From Hanstruepera ponticola (GTDB lineage Bacteria; Bacteroidota; Bacteroidia; Flavobacteriales; Flavobacteriaceae), in contig NZ_JABANC010000004.1 of assembly GCF_012931685.1 (NCBI RefSeq), positions 62,001 through 126,000 of the forward strand: 64,000 nt of DNA, in the 5' to 3' direction. The notes under the pieces were generated by a model. It did not search any database. It was not told the DNA's origin and saw only the letters and a list, made by a program, of their open reading frames with translations. The stretch's first letter is position 1; every line of letters starts with the position of its first letter. Positions 25,060 through 33,118 of this stretch are shown here, piece by piece. Position numbers and translations under genes: made by a program.

Positions 25060-25176
25060 TTATAACTTTAATGTCATTCCATCATATTCAATTGGACTAT
25101 TACCAAACCTTTCAATAAGTGTTTCCCATAATACTATGAGAAACAACTTTTTCATTATAACACTTACAATACTCAT
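25060..25176 (-). CDS. Possible small ORF upstream of the HTH/coiled-coil gene
   Basis: 38 codons (MSIVSVIMKKLFLIVLWETL then IERFGNSPIEYDGMTLKL). The stop lies 2 bases before the ATG of the 377-aa gene, a spacing suited to coupled translation. The second half reads like a real protein end, so this could also be the remnant of a longer gene. No family recognised. Confidence 0.3.
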   Translation of the reverse strand: MSIVSVIMKKLFLIVLWETLIERFGNSPIEYDGMTLKL

Positions 25177-25197
25177 TTTTAAAAATTTTTAAATCAA

Positions 25198-26045
25198 TTA
25201 CAAATAAGTTTTAATACGTTCTGCTACAGTTTTAATTATTTCATCTGCCTCTGGTTGATGGTCTTTTTTTATTTGATGCTCTACACTATTTTTCCAAGCC
25301 CGTTCTGCATTGGCCAATTTAGAATCGTCTATTAAATCTTCCGGTGTTTTGTACTCCAGATTTTTATGTTCCATTTTCTTTAGAAATATAGGCTTGATGT
25401 TTTCCCAATCTGCTTTGGTAAACTCTTGTGTTAGATGGTAGAGATCATAAAAATCTCTTGGCGCTGTATATGAACGCTGAACCAATGCTCTTAATTTTTG
25501 CTGACTATTTCGTTAATACTATAGCAACTACATTGTTTTTCGCCTGTTAATTCATCAGAATACGGATGCATTATGTTTCTCATTTCGGTATCCAACAGCA
25601 TTAGCTCATCGGTACTGACTTCCAGTTTTATTTTGGTGTTCCAACGGTTGTGTGGTGGTGGTGGTTGGTTCCTGGAATGGTTGGCTCCCCAATATTTTAT
25701 TTTTACTTGAAAGCCTTTAGGTTGGTCTTTAAAAAGTACTGGCCTTACAGGTTCTATAAAGAATTGAATACCTGTTTGTTTTGTTACTTCTTTAGCCACC
25801 GCTTCCAGTGTTTTTTGTTCCAACACAAAATTCTTATTTACTGCTGTAAAATCTAAATCTTCGGAAAAGCGGTAGTTTTCAATGTAACACTTGCGCAAAC
25901 ACGTCCCTCCTTTAAATATCAAGGTGTCTTTATGGTATTTTACAAATACCGATAAAAAATGTCCCAATGCATAGTCTTTATCTACTGTATCTGGAGGCAC
26001 TTTCCATTCCTGGGCTTTGTCTGTTATTTCTTTTTGAAGAATCAT
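25198..26045 (-). pseudogene. AbiEii/AbiGii-type nucleotidyltransferase toxin, frameshifted
   Basis: The N-terminal piece (25491-26045, 184 aa) has the nucleotidyltransferase motif FKGGTCLRKCY (G46-T48) and SEDLDF (D63, D65) plus WNTKIKLEVS; the frame then breaks in an A5 run near 25495-25499 and continues as 25198-25485 with LRALVQRSYTAPRDFYDLYHL, the normal AbiEii continuation after ...INEIVSEK. One inserted base restores about 280 residues. Type IV AbiE toxins arrest growth and protect against phage. As read, the toxin is truncated before its C-terminal half, so it is probably inactive, unless the run varies between cells. The antitoxin gene upstream (26209) is intact. Confidence 0.8.
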
Positions 26046-26208
26046 TTGATGAACTCATTTAAACTTTTCTAATTGGCTAAAAATTGGCTCTTTCACGCCT
26101 ACTTTTCGCTTTTTTTTCTTTCCGTAACGCTGCTATGCAACTCAAAAAAAACCTTCAACTAAACGCAAAATATCTCATTTTCGTTTCAATAAAAAAGGTT
26201 AATTGAGT

Positions 26209-27009
26209 TCAATAGTCATTTTGAGCCATTTGCAACAGGTCATTATAATCAACGTTCATCCGCAATTTCCAATCGCTTACAAACTCTCCTTGTTGTAAAC
26301 CACCTGCATCTATTAAACTGTATTTTTTGTTTACCTGTGTTTTGGCATAATTGATAAAGCTATTGAGCCTATTACCGTGAAATACCTCTGCCAAAAAACC
26401 CAATCGTTTTATGACTGCTATATTATTGTAGGCTTTGGTATATTCAATTAGCTTGTTGTTGGTAAGATTTGCTGTAGCAAATGCCTTTATCAAGTCTGCA
26501 AAATCGCCTGCATAGCGGGTTTGGTCAAAACAATCTATCAATGTCATTTCTATATCGGTTATTGCAAAACTATTATCACCATAACCTTCCTGTATTGTAC
26601 CCTTATTTTTATATTCTTTAACCGTTACGAATTTTATAGATGTGCCCAGTATTTCTGTACTTCTTTTCCGTTGGGTGGTTTTTACAAACACTGTATTAGG
26701 GAAACGTTCTGTAAGCCCATGGTAATGCAATGCCGACCAATAGGCAATGGCACTATTTTTAGCAATAAAGGTTGCCAGTACGTTTATATTGGTATAATTA
26801 CTCAAGGCATAGACGCCTCTTTCTATGCGAACCAGTAATTCCTTATCTACTAAATTTTCGAGAATTTCGTTTAGGTTTTCAAACTTTTGGTTGAGCTGTT
26901 CTTCAATAGCTTGCATGTTGAAATACAATAGCTCATGAGCTTCCAGCAACTTCATGAACTGAAGTTGATTAGCATCTAAATTTTTGGATATGTATACACT
27001 GTCTGCCAT
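26209..27009 (-). CDS. AbiEi family antitoxin (type IV toxin-antitoxin)
   Basis: 266 aa from the ATG at 27009 (MADSVYISKNLD); a TTG at 27036 is an alternative start. A winged-helix N-terminal DNA-binding part (about 25-70, ending LVRIERGVYALSNY) precedes the AbiEi C-terminal domain (AIAYWSALHYHGLTERFPNTVFVKTTQRKR, ...ITDIEMTLIDCFD). AbiEi proteins neutralise AbiEii and repress their own promoter. The toxin gene lies 163 bases downstream on the same strand. Two similar palindromes near its start (27028-27048 and 27132-27152) are candidate operators. Confidence 0.85.
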   Translation of the reverse strand: MADSVYISKNLDANQLQFMKLLEAHELLYFNMQAIEEQLNQKFENLNEILENLVDKELLVRIERGVYALSNYTNINVLATFIAKNSAIAYWSALHYHGLTERFPNTVFVKTTQRKRSTEILGTSIKFVTVKEYKNKGTIQEGYGDNSFAITDIEMTLIDCFDQTRYAGDFADLIKAFATANLTNNKLIEYTKAYNNIAVIKRLGFLAEVFHGNRLNSFINYAKTQVNKKYSLIDAGGLQQGEFVSDWKLRMNVDYNDLLQMAQNDY

Positions 27010-27027
27010 TTCTTTTTGTGTAGCGAT

Positions 27028-27152
27028 AAGACCCAAAAATTAGGTCTTTTTGTTACATGAATGGTAAAATTACTAAAAACCAACATCATTATCAAAAAAA
27101 GCAGCTATCAAATTACCTTTTACGTTGTAATAAACCCTAAAAAATGGGGTCT
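27028..27152 (-). promoter_or_regulatory. Candidate AbiEi operators (two related palindromes)
   Basis: Site 1: AAGACC (27028-27033) ... GGTCTT (27043-27048), 9-base A-rich spacer. Site 2: ACCC (27134-27137) ... GGGT (27147-27150), spacer TAAAAAATG. Both share ACCC-A/T-rich-GGGT(CT) and lie at and about 100 bases upstream of the antitoxin start. AbiEi of Streptococcus is known to repress through inverted repeats in its promoter. Confidence 0.5.
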
Positions 27153-27225
27153 GTTGTTTTATGTAAAAATTCTTTAATATCATTTATTCCATATATGGTC
27201 AAAGCCGTAGACGTAGCATTATTTT

Positions 27226-27254
27226 GAGATTGCTTCACTATGTTCGCAATGACG
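27226..27254. repeat. Short repeat of the GAGATTGC...GCAATGACG type
   Basis: ATTGC (27229-27233) pairs with GCAAT (27246-27250), and the unit ends in GACG. The border ...AATGAC resembles the R1-R7 class. Repeats with this wording are common in many bacterial genomes. Confidence 0.45.
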
Positions 27255-27340
27255 TTGCGATCAGTTGCGAGATTTAGCTTCGCTGAACTTACGTTTTTCT
27301 CGTAATGTCCTTACATGCTCCCCGAAGTTTGTCATAGGAA

Positions 27341-27372
27341 TAAATTAGACTTGTCGATATTTGTCTAATTTA
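27341..27372. repeat. 10-bp perfect inverted repeat
   Basis: TAAATTAGAC (27341-27350) and GTCTAATTTA (27363-27372) with a 12-base spacer TTGTCGATATTT. No T run follows, so it is more likely a protein-binding or recombination site than a terminator. Confidence 0.6.
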
Positions 27373-27746
27373 AGAAAAGCCAAGTAAAGGAAAAGAAAAA
27401 GATATTAACAATTTTACATTCTTAATGAATTATGATTTTTTGAATGTAATGCAGAGTAAATTAGCAAGTTAATTCTTTTTAGTATTAGTGTCATTAAATT
27501 AATAACCCTGTAGTTTTCTATTCATTTTCTTTGCTCGTCCAAAGAAAACGAACCAAAAGAAAAGACGCCTTGTCGAGAGGTATTTTTGCTTCGCAAAACC
27601 ATAACCCAATACCTAAATTTTTCCCAAGGCTTCAAAAATTTTTAACGGTGCCTTACCATTATACTGCCGACAAGGTAAGACATCGAAAACGATATGAACT
27701 TACTAAAGCAATTTTAACAAATACTCAATTTCCTTAATTTCCTTAT

Positions 27747-28270
27747 TTATGCTTTTGTAGGATTTGAATACCTATTATGAGCTTCTCTATGTATTAATCC
27801 TGCTTCTACAAATTTGGTGATGTAGCCTTCTGCCGTTTTATGTGGAATGTTTTGTTTGGTTGCTAAATCTAAATACTCCTGCCTATTGAATTGCTTGGGT
27901 AGGCTTTCTAAAAAGCGTACTTTACAATTCAAACATTTTACAGCTTTTGTTCAATGGGTAAATCATTAAATACCTTACTACTATGTTTTACTAAAATAGA
28001 AATAATAGTTAGCGCATTTTGAAAATCATTATTCTCACATTCTTTTATTGGTTGACATCATCATCTTCTATAATGCGAAATGCTGTGAATAGCATGATTA
28101 GCCTAAATGCTATCAAACCTAATCGCCTTATGGCTGCAATATACTCTTCGGGCTATAAGTTGATGTATTAGTCTATACGGATTCAAAAAACGTATTGAAT
28201 TGCTGCTGCTGCGATACTGAAAGCCTTACTTTAATTTTAGGATTATTTTTCACGAAGTTCAACGTCAAGT
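27747..28270 (-). pseudogene. Decayed C-terminal remnant of a DUF3987-type primase-like protein
   Basis: The only intact piece is 61 codons (27747-27932: FLESLPKQFNRQEYLDLATK ... KTAEGYITKFVEAGLI), a winged-helix end typical of DUF3987 proteins from Bacteroidota mobile elements. Reading further upstream in shifting frames gives CENNDFQNALTIISILVKHS, EEYIAAIRRLGLIAFRLIML and KNNPKIKVRLSVSQQQQFN, in the right order for the same family. Several frame breaks and no start. The remnant stops 2-3 bases from the stop codon of the next core gene, marking the edge of the accessory block. Confidence 0.65.
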
Positions 28271-28272
28271 AA

Positions 28273-28833
28273 TCAAAACAAAAGTCCTTGAATTACGTCT
28301 TGTGATTCTTCTCCTAAAAATGAAAAAGTAGCGATGACATGAAATTGTTTACGTTCCTCGTTGAAACAGCGTAAAGCAATTGTATCACAAATAAAGCTAA
28401 TGTTTGGATTTTTAGAGAATAAACTTTTTGCGACTTCAATATTTTCGGGTTGAATCCTTCTACCGATTGACATATGTGGTTCGTAACTTTTAATATTTGT
28501 AGGATATGAAAATTTTTGATGAACCGTAGTCATAATTTCTTTTAAATAGTGTCTTGAAGCCACGTTAGGTTTCAAAAAGAAAGCACCATTTGAAAAAACA
28601 TCAAAACTGGTAAACTGAACTTCTTGAGATTTTAAATAAGTAGTAATCTTTGTTAACTTACTGTTTATATGTTCTAATTCTATTTCTTCTAGTTCAAATT
28701 CATTTATAGTAATATGAGCTAAAGAATTTTTACTGTTATACCAACCAATTTTTGAAGCCAACAATTCTTTCATTTGCTTTACTTCTTCAATAACTGAATT
28801 ACTTGGTTGAATAACTATTGAGTATCTTTTCAT
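28273..28833 (-). CDS. 2H phosphoesterase (LigT / 2'-5' RNA ligase-like)
   Basis: 186 aa. Two HxT/Sx motifs, H40-I-T-I and H120-M-S-I, about 80 residues apart, define the 2H phosphoesterase fold, which acts on cyclic or 2'-5' phosphodiesters of RNA or nucleotides. The substrate is not known for this branch. The stop of mnmE and this start touch (28833/28834), so the two are probably one operon. Confidence 0.8.
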   Translation of the reverse strand: MKRYSIVIQPSNSVIEEVKQMKELLASKIGWYNSKNSLAHITINEFELEEIELEHINSKLTKITTYLKSQEVQFTSFDVFSNGAFFLKPNVASRHYLKEIMTTVHQKFSYPTNIKSYEPHMSIGRRIQPENIEVAKSLFSKNPNISFICDTIALRCFNEERKQFHVIATFSFLGEESQDVIQGLLF

Positions 28834-30225
28834 TTATTTCCCGATACAAAAGTTAGCAAAAATATTACCTAATAGGTCGTCATTGGTAACCTCACCGGTT
28901 ATAAGCCCAAAATAATATAAAGCCTCACGAACATCAATAGCCATTAAATCACCAGATAATCCAGAATCTAAACCGTGTTTTACCTTTTGTATTTCTTCAA
29001 AAGCTTTTAGGAGCGCATCATAATGACGTGTATTAGTTACAATGGTTTCATTATTCCTTAAAGCACCTGTATTAATTAAGTTCAATAATGAATTTGTTAA
29101 TTGCTCAACACCAAATCCTGTTTTAGCTGATAGTAGCTTTACCTCTGGAATGGTTTCTTGTAAAGATGCCAATTGGTTGTCATCTAGCTTATCTATCTTA
29201 TTGGCAATAATCAATAAAGGTTTTTGCGGATACTTATTTTTTATTTTCCAAATTTCAACCGATACTTGATCCAGTTTCTCAATACTATTAGATACATCAA
29301 ACAGATAAATTACGACTTGAGATTGTTCTATTTTCTCAAAGGTCTTCTTTATTCCGATAGTCTCAACCACATCTTGGGTCTCACGAATACCTGCTGTATC
29401 AATAAATCGAAAACCAATACCGCCAATAGAAATCTCATCCTCTATGGTATCACGTGTGGTTCCCGCAATTTCTGAAACTATAGCGCGCTCCTCATTCAAC
29501 AAAGCATTCAAAAGTGTCGATTTGCCTACGTTAGGCTCTCCAACAATAGCCACTGGAATCCCATTTTTAATCACATTACCAACGGCGAAACTATCTATCA
29601 AGCGTTTCAACACAAATATGATTCTATCAATAAGATCACTGAATTGCGTTCTATCTGCAAATTCAACATCTTCTTCTGCAAAATCTAATTCCAATTCAAT
29701 CAAGGATGCAAAGTTTAAAAGTTCCTCACGTAGTTTGGCAATTTCAGAAGAAAAACCACCACGCATTTGCTGCATGGCTATTTGATGAGAGGCTTCGTTA
29801 TCACTAGCAATCAAATCGGCAACAGCTTCTGCCTGGCTTAAATCTAATTTACCATTGAGAAAAGCACGCAAAGTAAACTCACCAGCATTGGCCATTCTAC
29901 AGCCTTTACGCAAAAACAACTGAATTATTTCTTGTTGGATATATGGCGAACCATGACAGCTAATCTCTATCACATCTTCACCTGTATATGAGTGTGGGTT
30001 TTTAAAAATAGATACCAACACCTCATCCATGGTTTTCTTACCATCTACAATGTGCCCTAAATGAATAGTATGTGTTTTTTGAGAAGATAACTTCTTACCA
30101 TCCGTAACTGATTGAAAGTTTTCGGATACTAATTTTACAGCATCAATACCAGATAAGCGAATAACAGCTATAGCTCCAGCTCCTGATGGCGTTGCCAATG
30201 CAATAATAGTATCATTCTGAATCAT
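28834..30225 (-). CDS. mnmE: tRNA modification GTPase MnmE (TrmE)
   Basis: 463 aa from MIQNDTIIALATPSGAGAIAVIRLSG at 30225; an upstream in-frame start at 30252 adds nine unconserved residues. N-terminal folate-binding domain, helical domain, and inserted GTPase domain with GEPNVGKSTLLNAL (G1), DTAG (G3) and NKID (G4), ending in the conserved C-terminal CIGK with its catalytic Cys. With MnmG it makes the cmnm5 modification on the wobble uridine of several tRNAs. Confidence 0.94.
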   Translation of the reverse strand: MIQNDTIIALATPSGAGAIAVIRLSGIDAVKLVSENFQSVTDGKKLSSQKTHTIHLGHIVDGKKTMDEVLVSIFKNPHSYTGEDVIEISCHGSPYIQQEIIQLFLRKGCRMANAGEFTLRAFLNGKLDLSQAEAVADLIASDNEASHQIAMQQMRGGFSSEIAKLREELLNFASLIELELDFAEEDVEFADRTQFSDLIDRIIFVLKRLIDSFAVGNVIKNGIPVAIVGEPNVGKSTLLNALLNEERAIVSEIAGTTRDTIEDEISIGGIGFRFIDTAGIRETQDVVETIGIKKTFEKIEQSQVVIYLFDVSNSIEKLDQVSVEIWKIKNKYPQKPLLIIANKIDKLDDNQLASLQETIPEVKLLSAKTGFGVEQLTNSLLNLINTGALRNNETIVTNTRHYDALLKAFEEIQKVKHGLDSGLSGDLMAIDVREALYYFGLITGEVTNDDLLGNIFANFCIGK

Positions 30226-30334
30226 GCCACAAAAGTAGTAAATAGATTGCATAAAAATCTCCTGTTTATTAGGTTAATCTTAACATCACATGTTGGCTTT
30301 ATCTATTATATTTGCACATCTAAAAAAAGATATT

Positions 30335-31462
30335 ATGATTAAAAAGCTTTTGATTTTAGTTTTAGTAATTGGTTTTGTATCCTGTGAAAAAGAAAGCAAA
30401 CCTGAAGGATTTGTAATAGATGGTAACATTGATTCATACTTCAGTGGTCGTGAGATTAAATTATCGCGAATAGCTCGTTCAGGATCATATACAGTTGATT
30501 CCACCATTATAACAAATGGAAAACTACAGCTAAAAGGAAAGGTAGATTCACCCGATTTGTATTATATTTTTATTGATAATCATCCTGGCTCACTACCATT
30601 AATTATAGAAAACGAAAGGATTGAAATTGATTTTCACAAAGATACCATAGATGCTTCGATTGTTACTGGAGGTAAGGAAAATGAAGTATTCAATGTATTT
30701 CAAAGTTTTGCGAGACCATTAAAAAAGCAAAATGCCCAATTAGCTGAAACTTTTAAAGAAGCGAGAAGCAAAGGTGATATGGAAACCATGCAAGCCGTTA
30801 GAAAAACTTTTGATAGCTTGGTTAAAATCAACAATGACAAAAGTATTGAAAATATCAGCAAATACAATGACGCGGTAACAAGTGCCATTATTCTTGAGGA
30901 TTTTTTAATGGCAAAAGTAGTAACTGTTAGTAAAGCTAATGAACTATATAACACGTTTACAGAGGATGTTAAAGAAAGTCGTGCTGCAAAAGAAATTAAG
31001 CGGGTAATTGATGCAACCCTAGCGACAGAAATTGGAAGTGTTGCTCCTAACTTTTCTGCTCCCAATCCAGACGGTGAAATTATTTCGCTACAAGATATTA
31101 AAGGAAAAGTAACCATTATTGATTTTTGGGCAGCTTGGTGTGGACCTTGTAGAAGAGAAAATCCAAATGTGGTTAAAGTTTATAACAAATATCATGACAA
31201 AGGTCTGGAAATTATTGGCGTATCTCTTGATGGAACTAAAAGACAAAATAATCCTAAAGACGCTTGGGTTAATGCCATTGCTTCAGATAGCTTGAATTGG
31301 CATCATGTTTCTAACTTAAATTATTTTAATGACCCTGTTGCAAAATTGTATAATATCAACTCAATACCTGCTACATTCATTCTTGATGAAAATGGTAAAA
31401 TCATAGCCAAAAATTTACGAGGTAGCGCATTGGAACAAAAAATTTCAGAACTTCTGGATTAA
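30335..31462 (+). CDS. TlpA/ResA-like thiol-disulfide oxidoreductase lipoprotein with DUF4369 domain
   Basis: 375 aa. Lipoprotein signal with lipobox Cys at position 17 (VIGFVSC). Residues ~22-125 form a DUF4369 beta domain (FVIDGNIDSYFSGREIKL), then a helical linker, and a thioredoxin domain from ~235 with WAAWCGPCRRE (C269, C272) and the cis-Pro region (NSIPATFILDENG). It is expected to reduce disulfides in the periplasm. A frame from 30290 would place a non-signal extension ahead. TATATTTG at 30307-30314 is a likely -7 element. Confidence 0.87.
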   Translation: MIKKLLILVLVIGFVSCEKESKPEGFVIDGNIDSYFSGREIKLSRIARSGSYTVDSTIITNGKLQLKGKVDSPDLYYIFIDNHPGSLPLIIENERIEIDFHKDTIDASIVTGGKENEVFNVFQSFARPLKKQNAQLAETFKEARSKGDMETMQAVRKTFDSLVKINNDKSIENISKYNDAVTSAIILEDFLMAKVVTVSKANELYNTFTEDVKESRAAKEIKRVIDATLATEIGSVAPNFSAPNPDGEIISLQDIKGKVTIIDFWAAWCGPCRRENPNVVKVYNKYHDKGLEIIGVSLDGTKRQNNPKDAWVNAIASDSLNWHHVSNLNYFNDPVAKLYNINSIPATFILDENGKIIAKNLRGSALEQKISELLD

Positions 31463-31480
31463 TTGAACAAGACTAATTAA

Positions 31481-31513
31481 AAAAAGCCTTTCTAGTTAGA
31501 AAGGCTTTTTTAT
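31481..31513. terminator. Terminator between the TlpA-like and rhomboid genes (bidirectional)
   Basis: A 13-bp perfect stem AAAAAGCCTTTCT / AGAAAGGCTTTTT, loop AGTT, followed by T-rich sequence on the plus strand and A-rich on the other. Confidence 0.88.
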
Positions 31514-32164
31514 TTATAGCTTGCCGGTTTTTTTCAATACAAATAGTAAGATAATTGGCAAAGCTAGTAAACCAATCATTAAAAGATTTTCTTTAAATAA
31601 CCATGAGGCTAAAATTAAGGTGATAACATATCCACCAATTGCACCACCAAAGTGTGCATCATGACCTATATTACCAATTTGTCTTTTCATACCATAAATG
31701 GAATACAGTAGATAACCTATACCAAAGATATATGCGGGAATTGGAATAGGTATAAAAAACATATACAAACTCATATCCGGCCGTAAAAGAATAGCGGAAT
31801 AAATAATACCTGTAACAGCACCGCTTGCTCCTACTGCACTGTAATGGTATTCGTTTTTATGAAACACTAAAGACAATAAATTACCTAATAATAGACTCCC
31901 TAAATAAACAATTAAAAACTTAATGTTTCCTAAATAAGCAATAACAACATCTGCAAAAAAATATAAGGTAAACATATTAAAAAATAGATGTGCATTATCC
32001 ACATGCAAGAATCCTGAACTAAACAATCTTATTTGCTCACCGCGTCTAACTCCTCCAACATTAAATTTATACTTATCAAAAAAACCATAATCATTAAATC
32101 CCTTAAAAGAGATTATCACATTTGCTGCAATAATGATAATGGTAACTAAACTTAAATTGCCCAT
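31514..32164 (-). CDS. Rhomboid family intramembrane serine protease
   Basis: 216 aa, six membrane helices. Catalytic GASGAVTG with Ser114 and the HDAHFGG motif (H171 the likely catalytic His), plus HVDNAHLFFNMFTLYFF in the second transmembrane segment. Cleaves membrane-spanning substrates within the bilayer; the target is unknown. Confidence 0.88.
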   Translation of the reverse strand: MGNLSLVTIIIIAANVIISFKGFNDYGFFDKYKFNVGGVRRGEQIRLFSSGFLHVDNAHLFFNMFTLYFFADVVIAYLGNIKFLIVYLGSLLLGNLLSLVFHKNEYHYSAVGASGAVTGIIYSAILLRPDMSLYMFFIPIPIPAYIFGIGYLLYSIYGMKRQIGNIGHDAHFGGAIGGYVITLILASWLFKENLLMIGLLALPIILLFVLKKTGKL

Positions 32165-32226
32165 AAATAGTAAACGTATAAATAGAATATAATATATATT
32201 TGTTCCTGCAAATCTATAATTAATTC

Positions 32227-33117
32227 ATGCAATTTCTTATTTACATCTTAATTTATCCTTTTTTATGGCTTATATCCATATTACCTTTTAGATTGCTTTA
32301 TGCTTTTTCTGATGTATTGTTTGTGATACTTTACCATATTGTAGGTTATAGAAAATCGGTGGTAAAGGAGAATTTAAGGTTAGTGTTCCCAAATAAATCT
32401 AATGATGAGCTTAATGCTATAAGAAAAAAGTTTTATCATCACTTGTGTGACATGATTCTAGAGTCAATTAAGTCCATGACTATTTCTGAAAAAGAAATGA
32501 AAAAAAGGTTCACATTTACCAATGTTCAATTACTTAAAGATATAGAGAGTCAAGACAAAAGTATCGCCTTAATGTGTGCCCATTATGGTAGCTGGGAATG
32601 GATATTTATTTTACAAACTTACATAGGAACAAAAGGCTATGCTATTTATAAAAGATTAGAAAATAAGTATTTTGATAAATTAGTCAAAAGAATAAGAGCT
32701 AAATACAATAGTCATTTAATTACTACCAAGGAAAGTATTCCAATTTTAATGAAGGCAAAAGTTAATGGAGATTTAACCATCTGTGGTTTTGTATCAGACC
32801 AATCACCAAAAGCACATAAAGCCTTTCACTGGCAAGAATTTATGGGAATAAAAGTTCCGGTACACACAGGAGCAGAAATGCTATCAAAAAAATTAGATAT
32901 GGCTGTGGTATTCTTTGGTGTAAAACGTCTAAAAAGAGGCTATTATGAAACCTCTTTCAAAACTATTGCATTAAATCCTAAAGAATATCCTAACTATCAA
33001 ATAACTGATATGTTTTTGAAGCTCGTAGAAGAACAAATTAACGAAGCGCCTGAATTTTATTTATGGACACATAAAAGATGGAAACATCGACATATTGTAC
33101 CAAAAGAATTTCAATAA
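32227..33117 (+). CDS. Lysophospholipid/lipid A acyltransferase (LpxL/HtrB family)
   Basis: 296 aa. N-terminal membrane anchor, then the HX4E acyltransferase motif HYGSWE at 119-124 and a basic patch (KRLENKYFDKLVKRIRAKY). The family adds secondary acyl chains to lipid A at the inner membrane. TATATTTG at 32195-32202 is a likely -7 element. Diverges from the rhomboid gene. The exact acyl position on lipid A cannot be inferred. Confidence 0.86.
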   Translation: MQFLIYILIYPFLWLISILPFRLLYAFSDVLFVILYHIVGYRKSVVKENLRLVFPNKSNDELNAIRKKFYHHLCDMILESIKSMTISEKEMKKRFTFTNVQLLKDIESQDKSIALMCAHYGSWEWIFILQTYIGTKGYAIYKRLENKYFDKLVKRIRAKYNSHLITTKESIPILMKAKVNGDLTICGFVSDQSPKAHKAFHWQEFMGIKVPVHTGAEMLSKKLDMAVVFFGVKRLKRGYYETSFKTIALNPKEYPNYQITDMFLKLVEEQINEAPEFYLWTHKRWKHRHIVPKEFQ

Positions 33118-33118
33118 T

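Larger units (their letters stand above)
27053..27746. other. Gene-free stretch in the accessory block
   Basis: About 690 bases without a convincing gene. Contents: the second AbiEi palindrome (27132-27152), a GAGATTGC...GCAATGACG hairpin-like repeat (27226-27254), a 10-bp perfect inverted repeat (27341-27372), and from 27520 to 27740 a plus-strand frame rich in Lys/Arg/Gln that looks like a decayed repeat rather than a gene. Confidence 0.5.

Noticed and set aside
27531-27737. 68-codon plus-strand ORF
   Set aside because: Lys/Arg-rich wording (MLVQRKRTKRKDALSRG) looks like a repeat translated by chance and is on the opposite strand from the rest of the block.
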